Source: Archegozetes longisetosus
Taxonomy: Eukaryota > Arthropoda > Arachnida > Sarcoptiformes > Trhypochthoniidae
Length of the DNA: 64,000 nucleotides
Assembly: GCA_018873245.2 (NCBI GenBank)
Contig: JAEMBT020000007.1
Coordinates: forward strand, 2,180,001-2,244,000
Reading direction: 5' to 3'
Shown: in pieces, positions 24,492 through 34,500 of the stretch
Position numbering within the stretch: the stretch's first letter is position 1
Layout of the letters: every line of letters starts with the position of its first letter
The notes under the pieces: generated by a model
The model's input: the letters and a program-made list of their open reading frames with translations, nothing else
Told to the model about the DNA's origin: nothing
The model's database searches: none
Made by a program: the position numbers and the translations under genes

Positions 24492-24955
24492 TAATTATAA
24501 GGATTTTCGGAAAGTTCCAGCGGCTTTCTTAGATGTATTTTGCGCGTTCTATTTGAACAGTTGAAAAATTAATTACAAATCGATTCCATTTCTCAATTGA
24601 AAGAACAGATATTTGTCTTCAAATTTTTGTCAAAATATTTTTGTTATTGTGTCCAAACGATGTCAGACCGAACTCCCGATAAAACGTCACATACGTCAAA
24701 AATAATATCAAATTCTGTGCCAAGGATGGTTCAGTCGATTCCGTTCCGGTGACCAGAACCTAGATGACCGCCAAGCAGTGGCCGACCCTCAATTGTGAAC
24801 AGCGACGTTCTGACGGCTCTGGTCGTTCCGTTGGGGACATGTTGTCGATAATGACGGAAATTATATAATTGATTAAAATTTGTTCACTTCTTTTTAAAAT
24901 AAAATTAAATACTTGATAACAACCCGCTGGAACTTTCCGAAAATCCTTATAATTA
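24492..24955. mobile_element. mariner-derived MITE with 32-bp terminal inverted repeats
   Basis: Ends 24492-24523 and 24924-24955 are exact inverted copies (TAATTATAAGGATTTTCGGA, then AAGTTCCAGCGG). The interior at ~24660-24850 keeps a mariner N-terminal relic: WFSRFRSGDQNLDDRQ corresponds to 'rWFkrFrsGd..leDe.RsGRP', with frames broken by stops. The catalytic DD34D core is deleted, so it is a non-autonomous internally deleted copy. Perfect TIRs beside a decayed interior suggest the ends were kept by mobilisation in trans. Confidence 0.85.
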
Positions 24956-26821
24956 GTCAAATTAAACTGTAATTTTTTTAGATAGAACTTTATAACTTTG
25001 AATCGAGATAATAATTTTAAATTATAAAGTTCAGTTATAACAAAAACCAATAGGAAGTTAAGGTATTTACTTAAAGGAAAATATTATTGAAAACGTCTAA
25101 ATATTAATATATAGAATCACTTAATATGTAGAACCTCAAAGAAAACAAAGGTTTAGAGTTCTCATATAAAAAAAATAGTTTTTTGGACTGAAAATTGAGT
25201 TAATGGAGTTTCTGATTTAAAAGTTAAGAGTCTAGTTTTACTCAAAAGAGACTACAAGAACCTGAATGTGTCTAAATTATGCAAAACTGTTTCTCAACAA
25301 TTTATGAAGCATAGCATGGATGTTTAAAATAATAATACACTTATCAAGTATCCTATATGAAAATTTTATATTTATTTACACTTAAGATGATGAATAAACT
25401 ACAAAATAATTAATACAAGTATAGAACTTAATCTCTGTTAAATAGAATCCTATGGGCTTGTATCTCATACCTAAGCTTATATTTGTCGCACAAATCAATA
25501 TATTATGAATATCGATGATAGAAATTACAACCATGAATAAGCTATGGTTTGTAAAATTTAACAAAATATACAAATTGGAGTCAATGAAAGAGAATTTTAG
25601 TAATCGGAAGAGTTTGAAGAAGAGACTGATTAATTTTGCATTTGCATAAATCACTGTATGACAACATAACTTATTCAATAAATTTTACAATTTAGAGAAC
25701 AAGCCCTGAGCTTCTATTTGTTACACATTTTCACCCTTAAAATGCTCGTGTTTCAAATAGAACCTCAGAGATTAAGGTCCATACTTTCAGGTAGAAATAA
25801 AAGTAGAACTACGTTGATAAAGAATATGGGTTTAAGGTCCAGAAAGAAAGAGATGACTAATTTTCTTTTAGAAAATTGCATTCTTTAATTTACTCTGTTT
25901 ATCCGATACTGTATTCAACTTATTTACTAGCACAAGGTGAGTTCAAAATAATAGTTCATCTTTTGTATTTACGAGTTCAAAGAAGTTGTGAATAATCAAA
26001 TATTGTAAATGAAAAATTCAGATAAACATACCTAAATGATAAGATAAAATTTTTATACTTCACAATATCATTGAACTCGTCCCTCATTGAGCTGGATTCA
26101 ACGAGATACTATATGTGTGGTGAAGTCAACGAGGATGGTTCTATGGGATCAAAGAGGTTAAAGATCACATGTTGGGTACAGACTAATGAACTGAGTACAT
26201 CGAGCTGAGTCCAAAACTATTTGAAGAGGTGGAAATGCTGGTACACCCTAATTTCTAACAGATTTTGTGTTATGAGTAATTGAAAATTTTTCTTGAAAGA
26301 TATTAAATAATAGTTGAGTAGTTTTGCACAGTTTTGAGAATGTTTGAATCTTTCTCTCCTCATTTCTATAACATTATACAACTTTATGCCATTGTTTCTA
26401 ACAAGTCAAGCGACTGCATTTACGGGTGCTATAACTTTTTCGATTGAGAACCGGAAATTTCTTTTCACACGGAGACCAAGATGTATTTTTTAGGTTCATC
26501 ATAAGTTGTCAAATGGTAAATAAACTATATACTAGGAAAATATCCAATGATTTCACATTTTATTTTTGATGACTTTCATATATATAGTTCTAAATTTTTT
26601 TCTGTGCCTTGCAGCCTCAACAAACTCTTATTTTTAATGTCACTGTAAATTCATTACATAACATCGAGAAGTTTACTTTTGTACAAATCTTGACTTTAAC
26701 AAAGTTAACACTAAAACGATTTCTTTCACCAGGCCATGGATAATTATTTTACAAAATTCGAGCCATCATATAAATTAATATTAATTTTTCGAAGCTTCTA
26801 ATCAATAAAAATTTGAGCAAA
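24956..26821. other. Intergenic stretch
   Basis: AT-rich. Open frames here are short and show no family resemblance. I see no RNA gene or paired repeat. Confidence 0.45.
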
Positions 26822-26912
26822 TATCCCCGGTTACAGTTCAACTCCGGAGACCGGAGGAAAAACCTTAAAACCTGAGACCCCAGGTCAAAACTGGAGATAT
26901 AACATCCGTAAT
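26822..26912. repeat. Dispersed repeat, copy 1 (CCGGAG-rich)
   Basis: Shares GTTACAG, TCAACTCCGGAGAC, GGAG, CTTAAAACC and GGAGATATAACA with 30862-30932 in the same order and orientation; this copy has ~20 extra bases in the middle. Non-coding. Probably a fragment of a SINE or MITE family, identity unknown. Confidence 0.65.
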
Positions 26913-28052
26913 TGCATCAAATTAGAAATATTCGGTTTTGTGCGGACACCTTTAGAATATTATCGATTTCTTACACGCATCCGTGCTCAGGAGCAGAAGA
27001 TTTGAATATAATTTCAGAGATGTAAAAATTCTACTTAAAAAAATAAGTCGTTGCTTAAGACACATCTGAATTCTTGTTTTGCGCGATACAGAAGTTACTC
27101 CATAATAAATTATTCAGCTTAAATCAATATTTGAATGCTTTTCTCAAGAATGATGAACAAAGTGTCTGCGTTATCGTTCTCACTTTCACTACACATTTTC
27201 TTAATCCCATACAATGTAATAGTCTTGCTTTGGGATTAAATCGCAGTCAACATTTCATTGATTAACACAGATTTCTAGTCAAAGGTCACAAATATAAGTT
27301 AAAAATAAAAATCTATTCATTACATAACCGAGTCAACAAACAATTCAATTAATCTCCTCTCATATATATGATATCAATTAGATCCGTTAGCGCTGCTAAG
27401 CAGATATTATCTTTATCTTTAGCCGATTCAGTTAAATATAGTAGAAGGATGTACAGGCATGTCCTTGGCATGATTTTTGTAACATGAAGTCAATTTTTAC
27501 TACACACAGATTTTTTAGACAAAAGTATTCTTAATCATTTAAGAACTCTCCTGCAGAGCTTGCTTTTACAGTTTAAAAAGTCACTACTTTAAGTATTAGA
27601 ATGTTGAAGTCAAATTGATGAGTGATTATTCAAATGTAGAAAATAATTCAATCTTTATTTAACCAAATGAATAATAATATCAGTTATATTGAAGTATAAC
27701 AATTTAAAATCTTAATATTCATTTTCTCATTTCAAGGTTGAACTGTTTACAGATTCTGTTTAGAAACACAGCACATGTTTTCATATATCAAACGTTACAT
27801 ATAACTTTGATAATTTTTCAAATATTATACTAAAGAAATATAAATACGAGGCATAAAAAGTAATTAATTTATTATGAATGATCGATATCAAGCAGATTTT
27901 TATGAATAGCTTCAAAGCTAACTAAACCTGTGTATATTAATTGGATCACAAATTAATTTAATGACAAAATAAAACTAAGTTTATTGAGACTAAAGTTCGA
28001 GAATTTATAGAAGAAAAATTTCCCAACAAATCAGAGGGAAAAAGGGTAGAAA
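26913..28052. other. Intergenic stretch upstream of the glycoside hydrolase gene
   Basis: No coding signal. A TATAAATA motif at ~27839-27846 lies ~210 bases before the start codon at 28053 and could be the TATA box of that gene, implying a long 5' UTR; this is only a suggestion. Confidence 0.35.
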
Positions 28053-29285
28053 ATGATCAGTTTATATCCAATGGCAATAAAGATTTTATGTGCATTGTTG
28101 GTACTCAGAGAAGCGATCGCGGTGAGTCCTCCTGGAGACGTAGTTGGCAAATTGACTGTCGGTTACCAAGGCTGGTTTTCATGCAAAGGTGATAGTTCAC
28201 CTCGTGGTGATTGGTTTCACTGGGCTGGACATCAAGCACCTTCGCGTGGACACCAGTCTTTTGAAATATGGCCTGATGTGAGGGAATACAGTAAGACCTA
28301 TCAGACCGGTTACGCACACCTCGGTGATGGCCAACCAGCAAAACTCTTTTCCTCTTTCGATGATCAAACGGTAGAGACACACTTTAAGTGGATGGAGCAG
28401 AATGGAATCGATGTAGCTGCAGTTCAAAGATTTGGGGGCGGTCTCAGAGATAGTAAAGAGAGAGACCATATAAATGGCGTAGCACATAAAGTGATGCAAA
28501 ACGCACAAAAATTCAATCGAAAATTCTATATCATGTGGGACATTTCTGGCTGGAACAACTTTCATACGGAACTGAAAGATGATTGGACCAATACGATTAT
28601 CCATTTGACGAACTCCTCAGCATACGCGAAACAGAACGGAAAGTCAGTAGTTTGTATTTGGGGATTCGGCTTTAGCGACCGGCCTGGAGGATCAGCTGAA
28701 GCTTTAGATGTTATCAAATTTTTGAAGGATCATGGAGCTTATGTGATAGGTGGAGTGCCGGGACACTGGCGAACTGGATCTGGCGTGAAGCCTGGATTTA
28801 TTGACGTGTTTTCTTCCTTCAACATGTTGTCTCCATGGACTGTTGGTGGCTATAGAGGAGTCAAAGAAGCTGCTAATTACCAAAAAGTGCTGTCTGACGA
28901 TCTGGCTTTTTGTAAATCACACAACATTGATTACCAACCTGTGATCTTTCCTGGTTTCGCTTGGTCTAACTGGAATCATGGTCCCCAAAATGATTTTCCC
29001 AGACTCCATGGTGATTTTATGTGGCAACAGTTCGTCAACCTCCGAACACTTGGAATCACCAATGTCTATGTGGCCATGTTCGACGAATACGATGAGGGCA
29101 CAGCTATCGCCAAGGCTGCAGAGAGTGCAGCTATGAAACCAACTGACCAATACTTCCTTTCACTGGATGCGGATGGTGTGCATGTCTCGTCAGATTTTTA
29201 CCTCAGGCTCGTCAACGATGGCGCTCGAATGGTGAAGGGTCAGATCCCATTGCAAGAAACACATCCCACAAAACATGTTCTTTAA
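28053..29285 (+). CDS. Secreted glycoside hydrolase, GH71/GH99-like ('xylosidase/arabinosidase' type)
   Basis: An intronless 410-residue frame. Residues 1-23 are a signal peptide, then the catalytic domain opens with KLTVGYQGWFSCKGD, typical of microbial proteins annotated as GH99-like or xylosidase/arabinosidase. Further family-like blocks are HQSFEIWPDVREY, LFSSFDDQTVETHFKWM, IDVAAVQRFGGG, FYIMWDISGW (Asp163), VIGGVPGHWR, and VAMFDEYDEGTAI (Asp344, Glu345) at the end of a predicted TIM barrel; the acidic residues are the best catalytic candidates but I cannot assign roles. One Asn-Ser-Ser sequon is visible. Substrate is unknown: an alpha-glycan or plant/fungal cell-wall polysaccharide is likely. 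Its GC is visibly higher than the surroundings and it lacks introns, unlike the four-exon mannosidase, which suggests acquisition from a microbe; the eukaryotic flanks, poly(A)-type AATAAA at 29444 and the intact frame argue for an expressed, domesticated gene rather than contamination. ATG 7 is an alternative start. Confidence 0.85.
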   Translation: MISLYPMAIKILCALLVLREAIAVSPPGDVVGKLTVGYQGWFSCKGDSSPRGDWFHWAGHQAPSRGHQSFEIWPDVREYSKTYQTGYAHLGDGQPAKLFSSFDDQTVETHFKWMEQNGIDVAAVQRFGGGLRDSKERDHINGVAHKVMQNAQKFNRKFYIMWDISGWNNFHTELKDDWTNTIIHLTNSSAYAKQNGKSVVCIWGFGFSDRPGGSAEALDVIKFLKDHGAYVIGGVPGHWRTGSGVKPGFIDVFSSFNMLSPWTVGGYRGVKEAANYQKVLSDDLAFCKSHNIDYQPVIFPGFAWSNWNHGPQNDFPRLHGDFMWQQFVNLRTLGITNVYVAMFDEYDEGTAIAKAAESAAMKPTDQYFLSLDADGVHVSSDFYLRLVNDGARMVKGQIPLQETHPTKHVL

Positions 29286-30861
29286 CTTATTATATTATTA
29301 CTATTATGTAATAAGACTTTTGTGAAAAGCTTCATTGTTTTTCTTTTCAATGTAAGCCCAAATACAAAAATTTAATTTGAATGTACACTAATTTTAAGAT
29401 CCGTGATGAGTATAAATGTTCACTTCAAGTAACAATTGCCCAAAATAAAGCTAATCACAAATGTTGAGTACAATTTCTCTTTAATATTAGATTAGGCATC
29501 GATGAGATGAAGCATACAAACAAAGTTTGAAACAACGAAAAATGTTTACTTCTGCTGCTTCATGAAAAACTTAATGTAAGAGTACAATCGCGAGCAAAAA
29601 ACATGTAGGCTTTGTACTTAGTGCTTAGAATTTTTGCTATAATTCGTTTTACTATAAATGTAATGACTACTTTTTATTAAGTTAAAGATTTTATATTTAT
29701 TAGTTATAATAAGCTTTTAAATAATATAATCTGTTAACACTATTAATTTTAAATCTTTTTATAAAATGACTTTCAAAAAATCAAACTTGGTACTTCATTG
29801 TCTTGATCTTATACTTGTTCCAAGTAGCGCACCAAAATAAGTACTAATGTCTTTCTTAGAAGCTGACTTTTTACTCACGATTGAACCTCTTGCGTTAAGT
29901 TTTTCATGAAGCGGTAGACTTAACCATAATGTTTGAGATAAGAACAAATGTAAAATTGAGAACAGTCCTCGATTGAACAACCGGTTTTCATTTATAAAAT
30001 TCATTAACCAATTATTCATGTTGGATTAGAGAAGAATTGATTGCTAAATTTGTTTAAAAAGAACCAACGAATTCGTCTATTGACATTTTGAGCATATATT
30101 TCCGAGAATTCGTCTCCATTTCTAATAAGTTCGAAAAACATTGAGTCAAAATAAAATTTCACTTTCTTTTATCATATTCTAATACTTTCAATTATGATTA
30201 ATTCCATTTTACGGATATTTATACATATTCTTAGGTCATTATGTTAAGGTTCTTCTTCATTTCTCGCGTTCATATATATTTTTTTGTACGATACTGTGTA
30301 TTGTCTTGAACATTCACTACTGTCCGCTACCTCAAACGTTGTAAATCAGAGCCCCGAACGATACAATATGATCAATTTATTTGTGGCAAAAAAAATTTGC
30401 AAACTCATCTCATTTCTTCTCGTCTTACAAATTTAAAAAAATCTGATCCTGTGTCTCGTTTCATCTCACCTCATTTCATCTTAAGAGTCCGCGATATTTC
30501 CCATCAGACGAGATCTCGCTTTCATAACTGCTTTACAGTTACCGAAACGAAATCAAATCAATCGAAAAGTTTGAGGTCATTCTCACAAAATTTGGTTAAT
30601 ATTGAAATTGGGCCTATTGAAACTTAGCAATAAAGTAAACTAGAAATCAGTACCGTGTGGAAAATTAGGACAAGTCATTAAAGATTGATATATTAATAAA
30701 TTATTTCAAATCGATTTTCAAATTGTCTCACAGAATTTACAATCGATGCTTGTCTATCATGAGCTTAATAACTTTCTTTAGAATCACTAAAAATTGTCAC
30801 AACAGAGGCTAACAACTATATAATCAGTGGTATTCGGTGACTAGTAATAACTTGAGAAAAA
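29286..30861. other. Intergenic stretch
   Basis: Contains the 3' UTR of the hydrolase gene. A 74-codon minus-strand frame (29795-30019) has ordinary composition but no homology that I know and no start context, so it is not called. Sequence near 30390-30510 is rich in CTCATCTC/TCTCGTCT and echoes ~21050-21370. Confidence 0.4.
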
Positions 30862-30932
30862 AGTCTCCCGTTACAGATCAACTCCGGAGACTGGAGAAAA
30901 GATCTTAAAACCGGAGATATAACACCCGTATG
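30862..30932. repeat. Dispersed repeat, copy 2 (CCGGAG-rich)
   Basis: Second copy of the repeat at 26822-26912: GTTACAGATCAACTCCGGAG, CTTAAAACCGGAGATATAAC and CCCGTA are shared. It lies in the same orientation and lacks the central ~20 bases of copy 1. Confidence 0.65.
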
Positions 30933-31264
30933 TAAAGCAGTGATGACTACTACTTGGTACACTCTTGATATCTATCCCTACTTTAAAAAATGAGACAGGT
31001 GTAAACCTCCTCTACAAGACGGTCACAAAATGCAGTACTTTAATTGAGCACATGGGGAATGTCTTAGGCTGAAAATTGGCAGTGTGATCTTTAGTGACGA
31101 ATATTTTAATTATTAAAGAAACAAAATGTTTATTAAATCAGAAAATTTTACAATTTTTAAATATATTATATTTTGAAGATTAATAGATTTACATAAGTAC
31201 TTGAGGATAAAATCACAATATTCTGTAGAACATAATTCGATAACTACTAGTTCTGACCATACTT

Positions 31265-31531
31265 TCAAATACATCTCTTACAAGTGCAAACACCTGAATA
31301 ACAGGCGGATCCACACGTACATCGCCAACTTCCGGGCCAACCGGCACACAGAAAATCGCCAGTTATGCTATTACAGACCCAACGCTTTGAGCGTAAGTGT
31401 TTCATTAAATTATTGTTTGTCTCGAATGTTTTGATATTATCATTCGATTCAGCGTTCACTCGAACCATCGATGATAGCAAAACAATGCAGCTTACTATCA
31501 AAATAAGAGTTAATTTCGCATTTCTAACCAT
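31265..31531 (-). CDS. Secreted 8-cysteine defensin-like peptide precursor
   Basis: A single-exon 88-residue frame. Residues 1-27 are a signal peptide (LTLILIVSCIVLLSS core, ending VNA), 28-50 a propeptide ending in the furin-type site RSKR (47-50), and 51-88 a 38-residue mature peptide. Its eight cysteines (53, 62, 71, 73, 77, 82, 84, 87) are spaced C-x8-C-x8-C-x-C-x3-C-x4-C-x-C-x2-C. The C-x3-C and C-x-C pairs recall cysteine-stabilised alpha-beta peptides, and the closing C-x-C-x2-C recalls myticin/mytilin-type mollusc peptides, but the first half fits neither, so the exact fold is unassigned. Tryptophans at 51, 65 and 69 and a basic end suggest membrane-active or antimicrobial action; a venom or salivary role is also possible. 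The frame is intact. Confidence 0.8.
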   Translation of the reverse strand: MVRNAKLTLILIVSCIVLLSSMVRVNAESNDNIKTFETNNNLMKHLRSKRWVCNSITGDFLCAGWPGSWRCTCGSACYSGVCTCKRCI

Positions 31532-32709
31532 TTTTGAGTTTGAAATCTAAACAATAAAATAAATATTTCAAATGATTCACTCAAAGTTGAAAAAATTTAG
31601 ACTAAGATCATTTACAGCGATGTCAAAGAAAAATGATTCGATAACTCACCAAAAAGTCAAATGATTGTACAAATAGTTATCTTTTTAAAAATAAGTTGAA
31701 AATCAACTTAGACTGAGAGTTTGTAAGTTTGACGAATTTTAGCAAGTTTTCTATGGTTTATATACTGAGAAATCTTTATTGCAGTAGTGCAAAGAAGTCT
31801 ATTGATTATGATAAACGTGTCATTGACCAAAAACCAAATGTAAACAAATTCTTAGAAACTTCTATATTTTTGAAAATGGATTACATATACAGAATAAATT
31901 TCATTGTGAATGTTGTAAAAGATATTTGCTTATTCAATAAACAAAACAAGTTATCTTGAAAGTTTGACTGACCCCGCTTATAATCATTTTATATTGCATT
32001 CGATATTATCAGAATAAGATGAAATTTGATATCTTATACTAATTTTTATATAACAAAGTTCATTCTCAAAACTGCAGAAAATTATCAGATTTTAGGATTT
32101 GAATGAGGCTTCAGATAAAAGAAAGATAAATGACTTTTTAAGTCAATTTTCAAGCAATACAAATATTAACATAATGGACTTATCACATTGTCTTATTTAC
32201 ATTGAGGTAATAATGGGTGCATTTTTTAATTGAAAAAAATGAGTTCATTGTATTAAATATCAAAATTAAATGCTAATAACTGAACTTTTTATTTTTAAAG
32301 AGAGTTCTATAAAGAAGTGTAAAAAGCATTATATAGCCCTTTCCCAAAATTACATAACTTTCTGTAATTTCGAGGATGAACTTTATTATATAAAAAAATA
32401 GTGTAAGAGTTCAAATTTCATTTCATTCTGATAATAAAGAATGCAATATAGAATGATTATATCGCGAAATCTGTTAAATTTACAATCATTAGGTCTTAAA
32501 AAATTCTGATGTCACTTATTCTTCGAAATTCTTCTAATAGAAAATTTTGAAGTGAACATCTTAGAATAAATGACAGATATTGAAAATTTGAATTAACATG
32601 TTACTTCTATATTACTTTTATGATTTATATTGCAGGGCTGAAGTTTTTGTTACTTAATCCATAATAATTGTCTTCAGTCAAGATGGATTCCAAATTTACA
32701 AAATCACTT
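31532..32709. other. Intergenic stretch
   Basis: AT-rich with no recognised gene. The plus-strand frame at 31729-31959 shows no family resemblance. Confidence 0.45.
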
Positions 32710-33957
32710 TTCAATTTTCACAAATATTTATTTTCTCTCAACACAGCTCTTCAATTTTGAATCAATTTCTATTTTTCTTGTCACTCTTTCACGAATCACT
32801 ACATTGATTGGAATTTTCTTAATGGCATAAAACAAATAGATATTCCTTTCTTTGCTGCCCGCACAGTACCAAAGCTTCTGGAACAAATTAATTTGTATTC
32901 TATGAATTCTTCACTATACCTTCCATTTCCTAATCTTTTATCGATAAATTTTGTTTTGAATGCGATTTGGAAGTAATGGGCGAAAACATTGAAACTTAAA
33001 TTTGGAAGCAAATGGAGTTTTTATCACATTACTTCCAGATAAAAAATTTGGGAGGGGGAAGCCTTTATATCCACAATGGCCCCAAATGAAAATAATTTCA
33101 CCTTTTGACAAGACCATTGATATACTGTAATCCCAATTTGCCGCGATGTCGATGAATTTGTTTCACTCTTCAATTTCAACAGAGTTTCGCTTTGCTATTT
33201 GATTGCTTCGTCTCCGAGTTGTCCGAACTTATTACTACTGAATACATAAATATGACAATTATGCGATAACAATAAACTGTGACTTTGATCACAACTTACT
33301 TTATCAAACGTTTCATTAATCTCGATAAGTTTCAGTGTATTTCTAGAGTCATTTTTCCAACTATTTGAGACCCAGTTGGCCACTATTATTCAAACCCAAC
33401 TGAACACATTTCTCTTCTCTGTTGAACCCATTGAACAACAAAATCCTTATGCAATTGCTTTAACTTTCTCTCCATTGAATCTATTTATATGATATGGAAT
33501 TGACACATCATTATTTCCATTCTCAATTTATCCATGTCCTTTCCTAACTTGACCATCAATTGTCAAAACAGTGAATATGCGTCACCACAATAAATATCGA
33601 CAACATTTATATCACTCAAATATTGATTCAATTCTGGTGTATATATCTTGTAATCAAAACTTCCATTCTCTAACACACCCCAAATACTCCGACCCTAATA
33701 AAATTTTCCCTCATTAGTGCGCGCAATTGCATGATAAAAAATTTTTGAAATCAATAACTTGTTTGTAACTCAAGTTTTCTATTAAACTCTTTTACTTCAT
33801 TCCGATGACCAAAATCTAAAACTTCAAAGCTATTTCCACCTAAAAGATTATCATCAGAGACTTCATTCTTACATAAATCAATATTTTTATCGGAACAAGA
33901 TATCAGAATATTGATTAAATATCTATCCGAATCATAAAATAAGGACCTTTTTGGCAA
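32710..33957 (-). pseudogene. RCC1-repeat plus protein-kinase gene relic
   Basis: Reading 33957 down to 32710, plus-one and minus-one shifts and stops separate clear blocks. RCC1-type repeats occur in order: INVVDIYCGDAYSLFLTIDG (~33600), VKAIA then FCCSMGSTEKRNVFSWG (~33450), FDKVSCDQSHSLLLSHNC with SSNKFGQLGDEA (~33300-33195), and DYSISMVLSKGEIIFIWG (~33110). They are followed by FIEYKLICSRSFGTVRAAKK (~32900), a kinase glycine-loop region, and FYAIKKIPINVV (~32810), the ATP-binding Lys. After that the kinase stops at a termination codon; the rest of the kinase is absent. RCC1 repeats before a kinase is the reverse of the NEK8/NEK9 order. The number of lesions says it is dead. Confidence 0.8.
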
Positions 33958-34159
33958 AGTTTATCAACACATGAATTAATATTTCTGGAGGTTTTTAAAT
34001 ATTCCTAAATATGACTCAATATTTCAATAAAATGTTTTGTAATTTATGGTCAGATCATTAGACAGATATTAAAACTCAAACGTAATGTTTAAAATGTAAA
34101 TAAATATAAGACAAATTGAATTAAATCCTAAATAATAATGCCAAAAATCTAAACCACCT

Positions 34160-34500
34160 ATAGTAAAACTAAAACAATTTATCGAAAAGTTCGGGAATGT
34201 GTTTAGTGTTGAAACAGATATGGTTTCAAAGACAGAGTACTTATTCTGCAAGTCCTGTCAGATACATGTCGTATCTGATCAAAGAAGTCAAGTTCGACAA
34301 CACATTAACATTCAAATGCACACAGTCATTGAAAGGTTTTGACAACAATCAGAAAATAGTTGTCGATCCGTTTGTGAAAAGTCAAAAGTCATTTAATCAC
34401 GATTTGTGTCAGTTTTTGGTTAATCCCAATATTCCATTTCATCGACTATTGAATGAAGATTTCAAAAATTCATCGAAAAGTATAAACAATGGTATCAGGA
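34160..34500 (+). pseudogene. CGGBP1-like BED-zinc-finger / hAT-derived relic
   Basis: From ~34190 one frame reads FSVETDMVSKTEYLFCKSCQ and then VVSDQRSQVRQHI, a C2H2/BED-like finger as in CGGBP1-type proteins (LFCkiC...H). After a shift near 34335 another frame continues FDNNQKIVV, SFNHDLCQFLVNPNIPFHRL and LLNEDFKN, matching the 'dLCkmlvaaNIPl.kl..peF' block that follows in that family. The relic is cut off at ~34497 where the foldback tandem repeats begin. Members of this family are domesticated or active hAT-related proteins; this copy is broken. Confidence 0.75.

Noticed and set aside
28105-28604. Minus-strand open frames (91 and 135 codons) inside the hydrolase gene
   Set aside because: They are antisense shadows of the long plus-strand frame, without signal, domain or start context.
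29795-30019. 74-codon minus-strand frame downstream of the hydrolase
   Set aside because: Reasonable composition but no recognisable domain, no splice partners and no promoter signs; not enough to call.
30397-30627. 76-codon plus-strand frame
   Set aside because: Ser/Arg/His-rich translation of CTCATCTC-type low-complexity sequence also seen near 21.3 kb; not a gene.
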